Assembly (NCBI GenBank): GCA_033398695.1 | Contig: CM065817.1 | Location: forward strand, 67,878,001-67,942,000 | DNA: 64,000 nt | Source of the DNA: Orobanche coerulescens | Lineage: Eukaryota > Streptophyta > Magnoliopsida > Lamiales > Orobanchaceae | Direction: 5' to 3' | Shown here: one piece after another, positions 1-9,610 of the stretch | How the letters are laid out: each line of letters opens with the position of its first letter | How positions within the stretch are numbered: position 1 is the stretch's first letter | The notes under the pieces: model-generated | Told to the model about the DNA's origin: nothing | The model's database searches: none | The model's input: the letters and a program-made list of their open reading frames with translations, nothing else | Made by a program: the position numbers and the translations under genes

Positions 1-1506
1 TTCTCGAGAGTTGTAATTTTGGTTTGTAGTAGAACCAAATCATTTGTCTTGCTCTCATTATGGGTTTTAACTGTATTTAGTTCATGAGCAAGTTGATGAT
101 TGCTCTCCATGAGTTTTTCAAAATCGACCTTCTTTGGTTTCGCAATCGAGACATATTTTCATAATTTATTTTCAAAGAAGTCATTTTCATCTTTCAGCTC
201 TAGATTTGTTAATTGAAGCTGTATATTCTCAGTTTTTAGAGTCTCATGGGCCTTTTGAATGTTTTTGAATTCATTCATCATATTTTCGAAAGTATGAGAT
301 GCACTAGGTGGAATAACTGAGGTTGAACTTACCTCATCGTCGCTGTCTTCACCTTCTGGAACATCTTTGGTCATAAAGCACATGTATGCTTTATCATCGA
401 ACTCTTCGTCAGATGAATCACTCTCAGTGACCACCAAGACATTCTGCAGATTTGGATGGTGTGGGGAGGCTTCGATTCTCAATCGGGGCCTTGAGCTTGT
501 CTTTCCAAGCACGTCTTCTTTCATCTCGCTCTTGTTGCTCGGCCTCGGCAACCTTTGGACTTTGGGATGAGGACATTTGTTTGCATAATGGCACGGTTTC
601 CTATGATTATAGCACGAGTTAGCATCGCGGATGAGGTTTCAGTACTTACCTTGTTGTGAGTTTGGGCTCGTAGGAGTCTTTCAGTGTTTAATGAACTTTT
701 GAACTTATGCATTAGAAGCGCCATTTCATCTTGTGACAGATGTCATCGTCACTGTCGGTGTTCTTGTGACTAGGGCTTGACGAGCTAGGCATCTTTGTGT
801 CGACGGTTCGTCTGACGGCCGAGGTGACCTTTGAAGGAGATTCTTGACTTTCTCTCTTACACAATGTCATACTCAAATGCTTTAAGGTCGGAGAAGAGAT
901 CAAAAGTGGATATTTCATTAAGATTACATGATACACGCATAGTGTGGTCTTAATGTCCCATCGAGTGGGAGAGATCGAAAATTTTAAGTTCTTCTCCTTT
1001 TGGGTGTAAATCTTGCCCAACGCTTCAAGTTCACCAACAATACCAGTAAATCGAGGTCAAGTTCCTCAAGTGTTTCCGTTGGTTTCATTTCAAAAGATTC
1101 AAATTCTTTGAGTAAGTTTTGAAATCTTGTTTTCTTTTGAGAGCTCGGTTCCCTCACAAATTAACTTGAGTTTATCCCGATTTCTTTGGTTGTTTTGCGG
1201 CTCTTTACCTTTGAGAACGTGCCTTTGTCAAGAGTGACAAATAACGCGTTCTTAGCCACGTTGTCTAGATTGGCTCGCTTCCTTTCATCGGTTGTCCATT
1301 GCTCGCGTTCCTTCTCGAGCATTTCGGCATGGGCTTGGCCCTCAATCCTTCGGTGGATTGACCTTCATAATCTTGATCGGACCATCTGTATAACAAAGAT
1401 CATCTCTTCGTGCATTCTTTGCAAGATGAGCTTCCATTCTAATTCTCCAGTCGTCAAATTCATTAATAGAGAACATAGGGACTTTGTTAATCATAGAAGT
1501 ATCCAT
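1..1506 (-). pseudogene. SIRE-a gag, broken
   Basis: Capsid/nucleocapsid polyprotein of the element. The start at 1506 opens with a segment like SIRE-c gag (FSINEFDDWRIRMEAHL). The frame then breaks at a stop near 1370 and at further shifts. A CCHC zinc knuckle is recognisable at about 573-614, but its second cysteine has become histidine. From 551 to the window edge there is an acidic serine-rich stretch followed by a coiled-coil-like segment, as in SIRE gags. It cannot encode a working protein. The lineage call rests on motif order and resemblance to SIRE-c. Confidence 0.75.
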
Positions 1507-1599
1507 ACCGATAATATAGGAATGAAAGAAAGCTTTGAAAATAAGTGATTTGAATCGATTCGGTTAAAAGAAATACGACGATTCTTTTTAGAATCAACC

Positions 1600-1611
1600 G
1601 CTCGATACCAC
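1600..1611 (-). other. Primer binding site of SIRE-a
   Basis: On the minus strand this reads TGGTATCGAGCG, two bases inside the LTR end. It is the usual initiator-methionine tRNA site TGGTATCAGAGC with one base lost. Confidence 0.75.
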
Positions 1612-1612
1612 T

Positions 1613-2750
1613 TGTTGGCCACTTAAGTATCTTGGATACGATTTGGAAAAGTAGTTTAAACAACAAACGTATGGAATCTAAATCGAGTGCGTAGCGGAAG
1701 TCTTGGATACTGCTAGTTGCCGTGGATACTGACAATGAGTATTTGGTGTATACTTAATATATCACAGTAATTTCAAACAAGAAAAGCCGTAGGTAAATGA
1801 CACGATAATTTAAGTGGTTCGAGGTAAACCCCTCTACGTCCACCGGTCCTCCACACAGAGTAAAGTTTATTATATAATTCGCATACACAACTACGTAATT
1901 ATAAACAAACCTATCCTTGTATCGTTCACACAGATTGATACAAAGAATATCACTTTCAACCGTTCACACAGATTGGTTAAAGCTTCCTTCTTGACTAGCT
2001 TCTTCACACACAGTTCCAAAGCTTCGTCCTTATTCGTCCCACACAGGTCCGAATAACTTGTTGAGTTCACACAGAGCTCGGTTTTTACACAGAGGTAAAA
2101 TGTAAGTAACCAGGTAAGAACAGCAGCTTTGAATATCAAGATCTGATGATAGCTGTTCTTGATGTTTGAGCACTGTATATCTCTTTCGTTCTAACTTGAG
2201 ATATGCTTTGGAGATATGTTTGCTCAGATGATAACTTGATAGCTTTGAGAGTTATGTTACTTGGGGTGTAACTGATCTTCAATGTCTTCAAGGATATATA
2301 TAGCCTCAGAAGAAAGTATCCGTTGAGATGTCCGTTTGAATAAGATTTCCTTCAACGGAAATAAGACATGATCCGGATTTCGCGATCAAGATCGAAGATC
2401 GATGATTTAAATACTTTATCCTTGAGTATTTAAATACTTCTTTGTTCAACGGAACTTGACTTGTGTTCTTTCTTGTCCTTTTGCGAACTGTATGGAAGGT
2501 GACTGTATTTAGGGCATCGAGACAGTTTCCATGCTTGATCTTTTTACAAGTCTTCTTGCTGTACTGACGAGCTTCACTTATGCTGATTCGAGGCAGGTCT
2601 TCGATACATGATAAATCCTTGAATCCTCGATACAGTTTTCCTTTACTGTATTTGGCATATATGTCAAAACCTTCTCAATAACAAATAACAATCGATACAG
2701 GGATCGGGTATCCCGGCTGATTCGATACAGAGAGATTGTTTTTCCTAACA
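1613..2750 (-). repeat. SIRE-a 5' LTR
   Basis: 1138 bp, starting TGTTAGG on the minus strand at 2750 and ending CCAACA at 1613, with the PBS just inside and Athila pol just outside. The 3' LTR lies left of the window, so copy divergence cannot be measured. Confidence 0.85.
1851..2095 (-). repeat. CTGTGTG word array in the SIRE-a LTR
   Basis: Seven copies of ACACAG (plus strand; CTGTGT in element sense), mostly in the longer form TTCACACAGA. They lie near 1852, 1927, 1965, 2005, 2040, 2067 and 2087, with spacing of 20 to 75 bp. They lie in the part of the LTR nearest the PBS. SIRE-c has a comparable array with a different word. Confidence 0.7.
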
Positions 2751-2751
2751 A

Positions 2752-4554
2752 TCACCCATAATTCAACCACCAAATTGGGATTTGCCATTCGAATTGATGT
2801 GCGATGCAAGCGAGTATGCGGTAGGGGCTGTCTTGGGCCAAAGAGTGGGGAGAGCGCCCCATGTAATTTATTACGCCTCAAAAATACTGGACCCGACCCA
2901 AGCGAATTATTCTACAATCGAGAAGGAGTTGGTCTTTGCACTAGAAAAATTCCGTTCCTACCTACTCGGGGCCAAGGTCATTATTTTCTCAGATCATGCT
3001 TCCCTATGATATTTGTTAGCCAAAAAGGAGGCGAAACCGAGACTTATTCGATGGATCCTACTTCTTCAAGAATTCAACGTGGAGATCAAGGACAAGAAAG
3101 GGTCCGAAAATTCGGTGGCCGATCACCTGAGTCGGTTAGTCTTAGAAAATGATGGGAAACCTATGTGTGACAGTTTCCCCGATGAACAATTATATTCCGC
3201 CGCTCAACACTGGGAGGACTGTTTGACACTGGGTGACCCAGTGTCACACTCTGCAGCACCTTGGTATGCCGATTTAGTAAATTTTCTCGTAGCCAATATT
3301 TTTCCTGCTGGTATGACACGGGCCAGGAGAGATAAACTCAGAAATGATGCCAAATACTACGTGTGGGATGATCCTTATCTATGGAAGCATTGTTCAGATC
3401 AAATGATTCGAAGATGTGTACCAGAGGCTGAATTTCATTCAATTCTTGCTTTTTGTCACTCGTATGCATGCGGAGGACACTTCGGTTCAAGAAGGACAGC
3501 ACATAAGGTTTTGGAAAGTGGTTTTTATTGGCCTTTGCTATTTAGAGATGCTTATGATTTTTGCAAGACGTGTGATAATTGTCAAAGAACGGGTAATATT
3601 TCTCGACGCAATCAAATGCCTCAAAATCCTATCTTGGTTTGTGAAATCTTCGACGTCTGGGGCATGGACTTCATGGGACCCTTTCCCTCCTCATATGGGA
3701 ATCTCTATATTTTAGTCTTCGTGGATTACGTATCCAAATGGGTGGAGGCGACCGCCTCACGGGCCAATGATTCTAAAGTAGTGGCCCAATTTATTAAAAC
3801 CTATATCTTCGCTAGATTCGGAATTCCAAGGGCTATAATAAGCGATTGGGGAAAGCATTTCAAAAATCGAATGATTGAGGCACTCCTAAGGAAATATCGA
3901 GTCTTGCACAAAGTGTCCACTTCCTATCACCCGCAATCAAATGGGTAAGCCGAAACATCCAATAAGGAGATAAAAGCAATCTTGGAGAAAACAGTTCAAC
4001 CAAATCGGAAGGATTGGAGCTTACGACTCGACGACGCGCTTTGGGCCTATAGGACAGCATATAAAACACCAATTGGCATGTCACTGTATCGCTTGGTCTA
4101 TGACAAACCTTGACACCTTCCCGTCGATCTCGAGCATCATGCCTTTTGGGCAATCAAGAAGTGCAATATAAATTTTGACGAATCAGGCACCCACCGGAAG
4201 TTGCAATTGCAAGAATTGGAGGAGATACGAAACGACGCGTTCGAAAATGCAGCAATTTACAAAGAAAATATAAGGGCGTTCCACGATTCAAAAATAATAA
4301 GGAAAGACTTCGTCGTAGGTGAAAAAGTGCTACTCTACCACTCTTGACTCAAATTATTTCCGAGCAAGTTGCGATCCCGCTGGATTGGTCCATTTATAAT
4401 TATCAATATTTTTCCTCATGGAGCGATTGAAGTTCAAAGTCTAAAGACACGAAAAATTTTCAAGGTTAACGGCCATCTCCTAAAACCCTATCGCGAAGGA
4501 TTTACGACGGCTAATATGGAAGAATACAAACTCGAGGACCCATCCGAAATATAA
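2752..4554 (+). pseudogene. Athila A pol: RNase H, integrase, C-terminal part
   Basis: Athila-lineage Gypsy pol. RNase H opens at about 2782 (FELMCDASEYAVGAVLGQ). The integrase zinc-binding region (H and CDNC) lies at about 3460-3590. The catalytic core is at about 3650-3960, with MDFMGPF and an altered second motif, SDWG. The C-terminal domain ends at 4554 after [12 protein letters not shown]. In-frame stops are at 3007 (R to stop, CGA to TGA), 3946 (Q, CAA to TAA), near 4111 and near 4345 (R, CGA to TGA). Reverse transcriptase and everything upstream lie left of SIRE-a and outside the window. No chromodomain is seen, consistent with Athila. Confidence 0.85.
3224..3246. repeat. Perfect inverted repeat in the Athila A pol linker
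   Basis: Arm TGACACTGGGT (3224-3234), one spacer base, then its exact reverse complement (3236-3246). It falls in the linker between RNase H and integrase. The same word recurs in the Athila A LTR-like region at 22301-22342. Confidence 0.85.
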
Positions 4555-4874
4555 ACAGGGAGTTCGTCGAGCCAACGACGTAAAAAAAAGGCGCTTATTG
4601 GGAGGCAACCCAATTTGTTTGTTTTTATTTTTATTTTTTGATTTTTTTTCTTATTCGTCAGTTTTTTTTAAAGAATTTTTTTTCCTGCTTTTCCTTCTTT
4701 TAAAATTATTTTTCCTTTAGCACTCCTTTTTAGTTATTAATTTTTCCAAAACACAAAAAAATCCCATCTCCTTCTCCCTCATATATCAGCGCGATCACCC
4801 CCCCCCCCCCCCACTCGGTCCTTCCCAACTAACCTACCCATCTCTCTTTTCTGCAGACACCATCGCCGATCGTC
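4555..4874 (+). other. Athila A spacer between pol and the third ORF
   Basis: Noncoding. It contains the conserved Athila-type block around 4590-4615 (GCGCTTATTGGGAGGCAACC), T-rich sequence, and a run of 15 C at 4798-4812. Confidence 0.65.
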
Positions 4875-5160
4875 ATGACCGGAAAAGGAACAAGGAACGT
4901 CAATCGGCCACTGAATCGAATCACTCGAAGCTGCGGCTGGAGGAATAACCCTAGGGCTCCGACCTTTTATGACCTCAACGAGCCCGAGGCACCCACGACA
5001 AAACCCTCCACCGCCGGAAAACGAAGGGTCGGACGACCAGCGACCAACGAACCACTCGCCAAAAAGCCGAAGTGGCGGCCGCCGGGTCAAACTTCAAAAA
5101 GGGGGAAAAAACCCAGACATCGCCGAGCCGTGGCTTGAAGGACGAACCCACACCACCACC
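4875..5160 (+). pseudogene. Athila A third ORF, 5' part
   Basis: Begins MTGKGTRNVNRPLNR at 4875 and is rich in basic residues and proline. A stop at 5136 ends this frame. The Angela element at 5161 then separates it from the rest of the ORF at 14607. No signal peptide or membrane segment is visible here. It belongs to the region after pol where Athila elements carry an extra ORF; its function is unknown. Confidence 0.55.
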
Positions 5161-7118
5161 TGTTAGGAGTATGCCCTCGAATGCCACTCAGAGGTTGTTG
5201 AGTGAGGGCATTGTACTTGTAATTATGTAAACCATTTATATAAGGCAAATGAATGTTTCTTTATTTACTGGTAGTTACTGGCATTCCTAACTCGTAAATA
5301 AACATATAGAAACTAGTCCATGTATTTGAGAGCAAAACGTTCCACTCCTTATTGGATAAGGGAGTCGGCACTGGAAAGGTTATAGCTCAAATACTTAATC
5401 GTTCGCAAGTCGATGAAACTTGACTGGGCGTTAAGTTTATGTGAAGACTTGTATGACGTGTTCTTTGACATGGAGAGTGCCTGTCGAACACTAATGGTTA
5501 GTGGGAGCACACGTTATAGGTATGCTAATTGGATTAGTATACTCGAACCGACTCACCCTCGATTCGTCACATGGATTTCACTCCGGGACAGTCAATGACG
5601 GAATCGAAAGGTTGTGATAGGTATTCGTGAACCTTAGACTTGAGGATTTAGTAGGGATGTTCTTGTGACGTCAATATTTTCATTAGAGTAGTTCGACCCT
5701 GTAAACCGGAAGGCGGGGGTCAACCTCGACGTGCATCTTGACGGGCAAGTAGCGCAGTCCCATCAATACCAAGATAGAATTCTTTCTCCCGTTAGTGAGC
5801 GGGTTATATGTCCTATGCGGTTATTGGCAGATGAGATCATAAGTCTTTGGCCAAAGCATTGGAGCTAGTTGTATTAGATACACGACAGCTCGATGATCTC
5901 GATTTGCATTAACGCATGCATAGCGTCAAGTACAGATAGGGTTTGACTGACCGTGACCCTATAACTTGATCGGGATATTTGAAAGAAGGGTTTATACGTA
6001 TACTGGTATTCACGACAGAATGGTTCTTGAATGATCCCAATCATTCGTTCTCGATCGGGGTACAGTGTAGGCCACCAGTCAAGCTAGGTGGTGCTACTAC
6101 TCTTTGGTTCCTCCCATTCTTGATCGAGACGGACCTACCGAGTCGCGCATTAGGATTGACGACGGAATGAATCAAGCTAATTCTCTCATTATGAATATTA
6201 GATATTGGATATCTAAATTTAGGACATTAGATGTCTAAATCGATTTATTGGATAAATTGATTTGATTTACGGCCTAATGAATTAAATATATCACTGGGTG
6301 ATTAATTTAATTCATGGATATAATTATTTCTTGGAGAAATTAATTATGTTATAATGTATTTGATATGTTTAATTAATTAGATTAATTAATCAATATAAAT
6401 ACATCGATACGGAATCGGAGTTTATCTGTTTGGACTCGCAGGAGTCCGAAACGAACCGAACTTGTCCGATTTCTACATGGGCCAAACCCCACACTTCCAC
6501 CCACTTTCATATGGACCCATGTTCCATTCTTTAATGCTTGATCATTGAGGTAGTGGGGCTTTGATTCTCATAATTATGAGATGTGCATGTGAAGAGTTGA
6601 ATAAAAGGAAGTAGAAGACATCTCTCACTCATTAATTCCAATAGCATTCCTACGTGAGATATATTGAGAGAGAGAGAAAGTGAGACTTTGAGTTCAAACA
6701 CTTATCTTCATCTTCTTCTTCAACTTGTTCTTGGTGATTCTTGGAGAAAAATCAAGAAATAAATGAGAGTTGTGAGTTATACACTTAGAGTGTGATAATC
6801 TCATATTGGAAGCTTCATCACTTAGCTCTAGCCGTATCCTCGGAGGATAGCAAGGTGATCGTCGTTCGGTCGTTTCTCCGGCGTGGCAAGTAGAGACGCG
6901 GTACTTTCGGCGTTGGATCGTTCAAGAACTTGGGAATAGCTCAAGAGAAGGTTTCCATTTAATCAACGGACTTCGAGGGTTAGTTTCTTATGACTCTTGC
7001 TTTTCGTTTATATATTCGTATATACGTAGCTCGATCGATCCTCGTAGGGATTCGGATCGAATTAATTTTCGTTTTACCGCTTCCACTGGGCCTTCGTTTT
7101 AGGCACCGAATCCCAACA
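5161..7118 (+). repeat. Angela-1 5' LTR
   Basis: 1958 bp, TGTTAGGAG...CCCAACA. Nearly collinear with 12668-14601, but with many small block differences concentrated at about 5400-6150. Confidence 0.93.
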
Positions 7119-7131
7119 AAGGGTATCGAGA
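7119..7131 (+). other. Angela-1 primer binding site
   Basis: GGGTATCGAGAG directly after the LTR; a decayed initiator-methionine tRNA complement. Confidence 0.65.
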
Positions 7132-8734
7132 GTAGGTCTTGCGATCGTATATACGATATTGGCATTTGGAATGCTTGATTAGATGGTGAATGATTTGGAA
7201 TCATTTTAGTCATAATCGTGGTATATATTTTTACGTTGTAGTTATATTTTTCGTAAGTTTATGTCTAAATATAAATCTTAATTTCTTGGAAATATGATTT
7301 ATATTGAAGATATGAATGTTGAAAAATATTGATATTGGATATCCGGTCGAAAATCGAGCTCGAATCGTCGTCGGACGACTTTTCGGACAAAGGCGAGAAG
7401 TCGCCAGGCGACTCGGCCGTGTCCGGTGACACGGCCGTGTCAGCGACCTTCAAAGCCTCGGCCAGCGAACCGACCGTGTCGGGAGACACGGCCGTGCCTG
7501 GCCGGTAGCCGCCGAGCGTGACTCGGCCATGCCGTGCCATTCGGAAGGTCACGGCATGACTCGGCCATGGCAGCCATTTTCGCCCCGGCTCGATTTTTCC
7601 GTGTATTCTTGAAAATTAATCTCCCGCATGTTAAATTGGATTTAATATGATTAAAATGATTTATGGTATTTCATTTTATAAGGGAAATTTGATTAATTGG
7701 AATATTTATGGTCGACCGAATTATTTTGAACGTTATTATATTACCGATTGTGTGAATCGATTGGATCGGTTCGTATTGTTGATTGGATCAATGTATCTCT
7801 ACGCTTTCCATTTATTTAGTATTTATTGAATGAATGCTTTTGAATGGGGATGTGGTTCGTGGACTTAGTTTTTGAATCGTTCGTTTTATTAGATTGGGTT
7901 GTAAAGGTCGTTTTGAGCCTATTTATTTTACTAAAAAAATTTGTATCTAGGATGCAATTTTCAATGTAAAAATTTATATGTAATGACGAAGACCGGAGGA
8001 AGATCCATTTCGAGAAGACGAAGATTCAAGACGAAGACTTGTAATTAGATTACGAAGTTTTTGTTTTCTAGGAACGGTCCATGAACCACATGTTGGTAGC
8101 AACTAGGTTGTGAATGGTTGTTTCATATTGTATGAATGCCACAAACGCGCTTAAACGATTAATGTGCAAAGTGTAACGTTAATCGCGATAATTCTCCCAC
8201 AACAAATAATTAAGTTTATAAGGTTTCAAGGTTTTCCTTCCCTCCATCGAGTTTTCGGGAAATTGAAATCCAAACCGGATGTGCTATGCTTCCGAGTTAT
8301 CGGGGTAGTCGTTCGGGGAGGACGGATAAATTACCGGGAGCGCATTGGATGCCTTCGGTTGGAGCAAATTTTATCCCTAGAAACCTGATAGGTTGCCGGA
8401 TAAGATTCAATTGTGAAACTGATTTGCGTCGATGGTATAAACTTAACTTGTTCACGAACCATAGAAACCGTATAGGTTGAGGGGAGTGAACAAGGGGAAA
8501 AAGAAGATTGAATCATCCATTAGATGGGTTGGTGTTGGACACCACTTTATGAAAATTAATAGACTAGAAACCTGTTCGGTTGCCCTCTATTAAAATTTAT
8601 AAAGAACTCGATCACCACTATGAAGTAGAGCGACGATACTTCCGGATATCACATGGGAGTGTGTTATTCCGATAAAAATAGTGGGAGCTGGGTAACAAAA
8701 TAGAAAAGACCTTAATTCTACACTCAGAACATAA
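7132..8734 (+). other. Angela-1 untranslated leader
   Basis: About 1.6 kb without a credible gene. It is AT-rich except for a GC-rich cassette at about 7370-7590 (separate entry). Short open frames here are not supported by any family resemblance. Confidence 0.7.
7370..7590. repeat. GC-rich palindromic word cassette, Angela-1 leader
   Basis: Repeats of ACTCGGCC and of the palindrome GACACGGCCGTGTC (perfect at 7428-7441; GACACGGCCGTGCC at 7485-7498), with partial copies at 7412, 7471, 7522 and 7549. It stands out against an AT-rich leader. The second Angela element has a different GC-rich cassette in the matching place (27400-27620). Confidence 0.75.
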
Positions 8735-9610
8735 TTGAATGAGTCACTAATTAATCTGTTATACTTAATGCAGACAAATCTCAATATGACAATGAATCCA
8801 CTCGCAATTCTACTCGAAAAGAACACCTTAATGGGACCTAACTTTGTGGATTGGCTCCGCAATCTGATGATTGTCCTCAGTATAGAGGCACTGGGATACG
8901 TCTTGGAGACGGACATTCCGGCGCCTCCTGTGCGGACCCGAGCCAATCAGGAAGAGATTGAAAACCACGAAAAGTGGGTTAAGGATGACGTGAAAGTCCG
9001 TGCTTATATGATGGCTTCCATGTCTAATGAGCTTCAGAGCTCATGAGAAAATGACTTCGCTAGGCGATTTTATCTCACTTAACCGAGCTTTATGGTGAGC
9101 ATAGTAGAATCGCTAGATATGAGATATCCAAGCAACTGTTCGGTGCAAGGATGAAGGAAGGTGAGAAGGTTGGGAACACGTCCTCAAAATGATATCCATG
9201 ATCGAGAGATTGGAGGCTCTTGATTTTAAAATGGATACTTCTCTCCAAACCGACCTTATCCTACAGTCTCTCCTCGATTCCTTCTCACGCTTGTTATGAA
9301 CATCAACCGCAATGAGATTGCATGTAATTTAGCCGGGCTAATGAACAAACTTGTGACTTGCTCGGTCTCGGATGAAGACTCATGGATGAAGGAGTCTGCT
9401 CTTGTGATTTCTTACGGACTTCTAAGTCTAATAATAAGAAGAAAAAGACCAAGAAGCGGACTGACCACATGCTAAGGACCTTAAGGGTAAGGGCAAGGCC
9501 CCGATGGTTCCGAAGAACAAGAAGAAGAAGGATGCTTGTCTCAAGTGCGGTGAGCCGGGCCACCGGGCTAGAGACTGTCCGATTCTTCATGGCACTTCGT
9601 GCATGTAACT
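8735..9610 (+). pseudogene. Angela-1 gag, broken
   Basis: The N-terminal part (NPLAILLEKNTLMGPNFVDW) matches that of Angela-2 at 28382. A stop follows at about 9044 and the frame shifts repeatedly. A well-preserved CCHC knuckle (CLKCGEPGHRARDC) is encoded at 9537-9578, in a different frame from the N-terminal part. It normally forms the particle capsid and binds RNA; here it is inactive. Confidence 0.8.

Larger units (their letters stand above)
1..2750 (-). mobile_element. SIRE-a: Copia/SIRE retrotransposon, 5' part
   Basis: A minus-strand Copia element. Reading leftward from 2750 it has a 5' LTR (1613-2750), a primer binding site, a short leader and a degenerate gag that leaves the window at base 1. 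The gag start resembles that of SIRE-c at 61.4 kb, which places it in the SIRE lineage. It interrupts the RNase H region of Athila A, which resumes at 2751. The right-hand target duplicate would be atcac (2751-2755); its partner lies outside the window. Confidence 0.85.

Noticed and set aside
1599..1611. tRNA-like sequences at the LTR edges as tRNA genes
   Set aside because: Only the 11-13 bases complementary to tRNA 3' ends are present; these are primer binding sites.
4798..4812. Run of 15 C as a regulatory or structural signal
   Set aside because: A simple homopolymer in a T-rich spacer; length may also be a sequencing artefact.
7265..7552. 95-codon minus-strand open frame
   Set aside because: Lies across the GC-rich repeat cassette of the Angela-1 leader and follows its repeats; no family resemblance.
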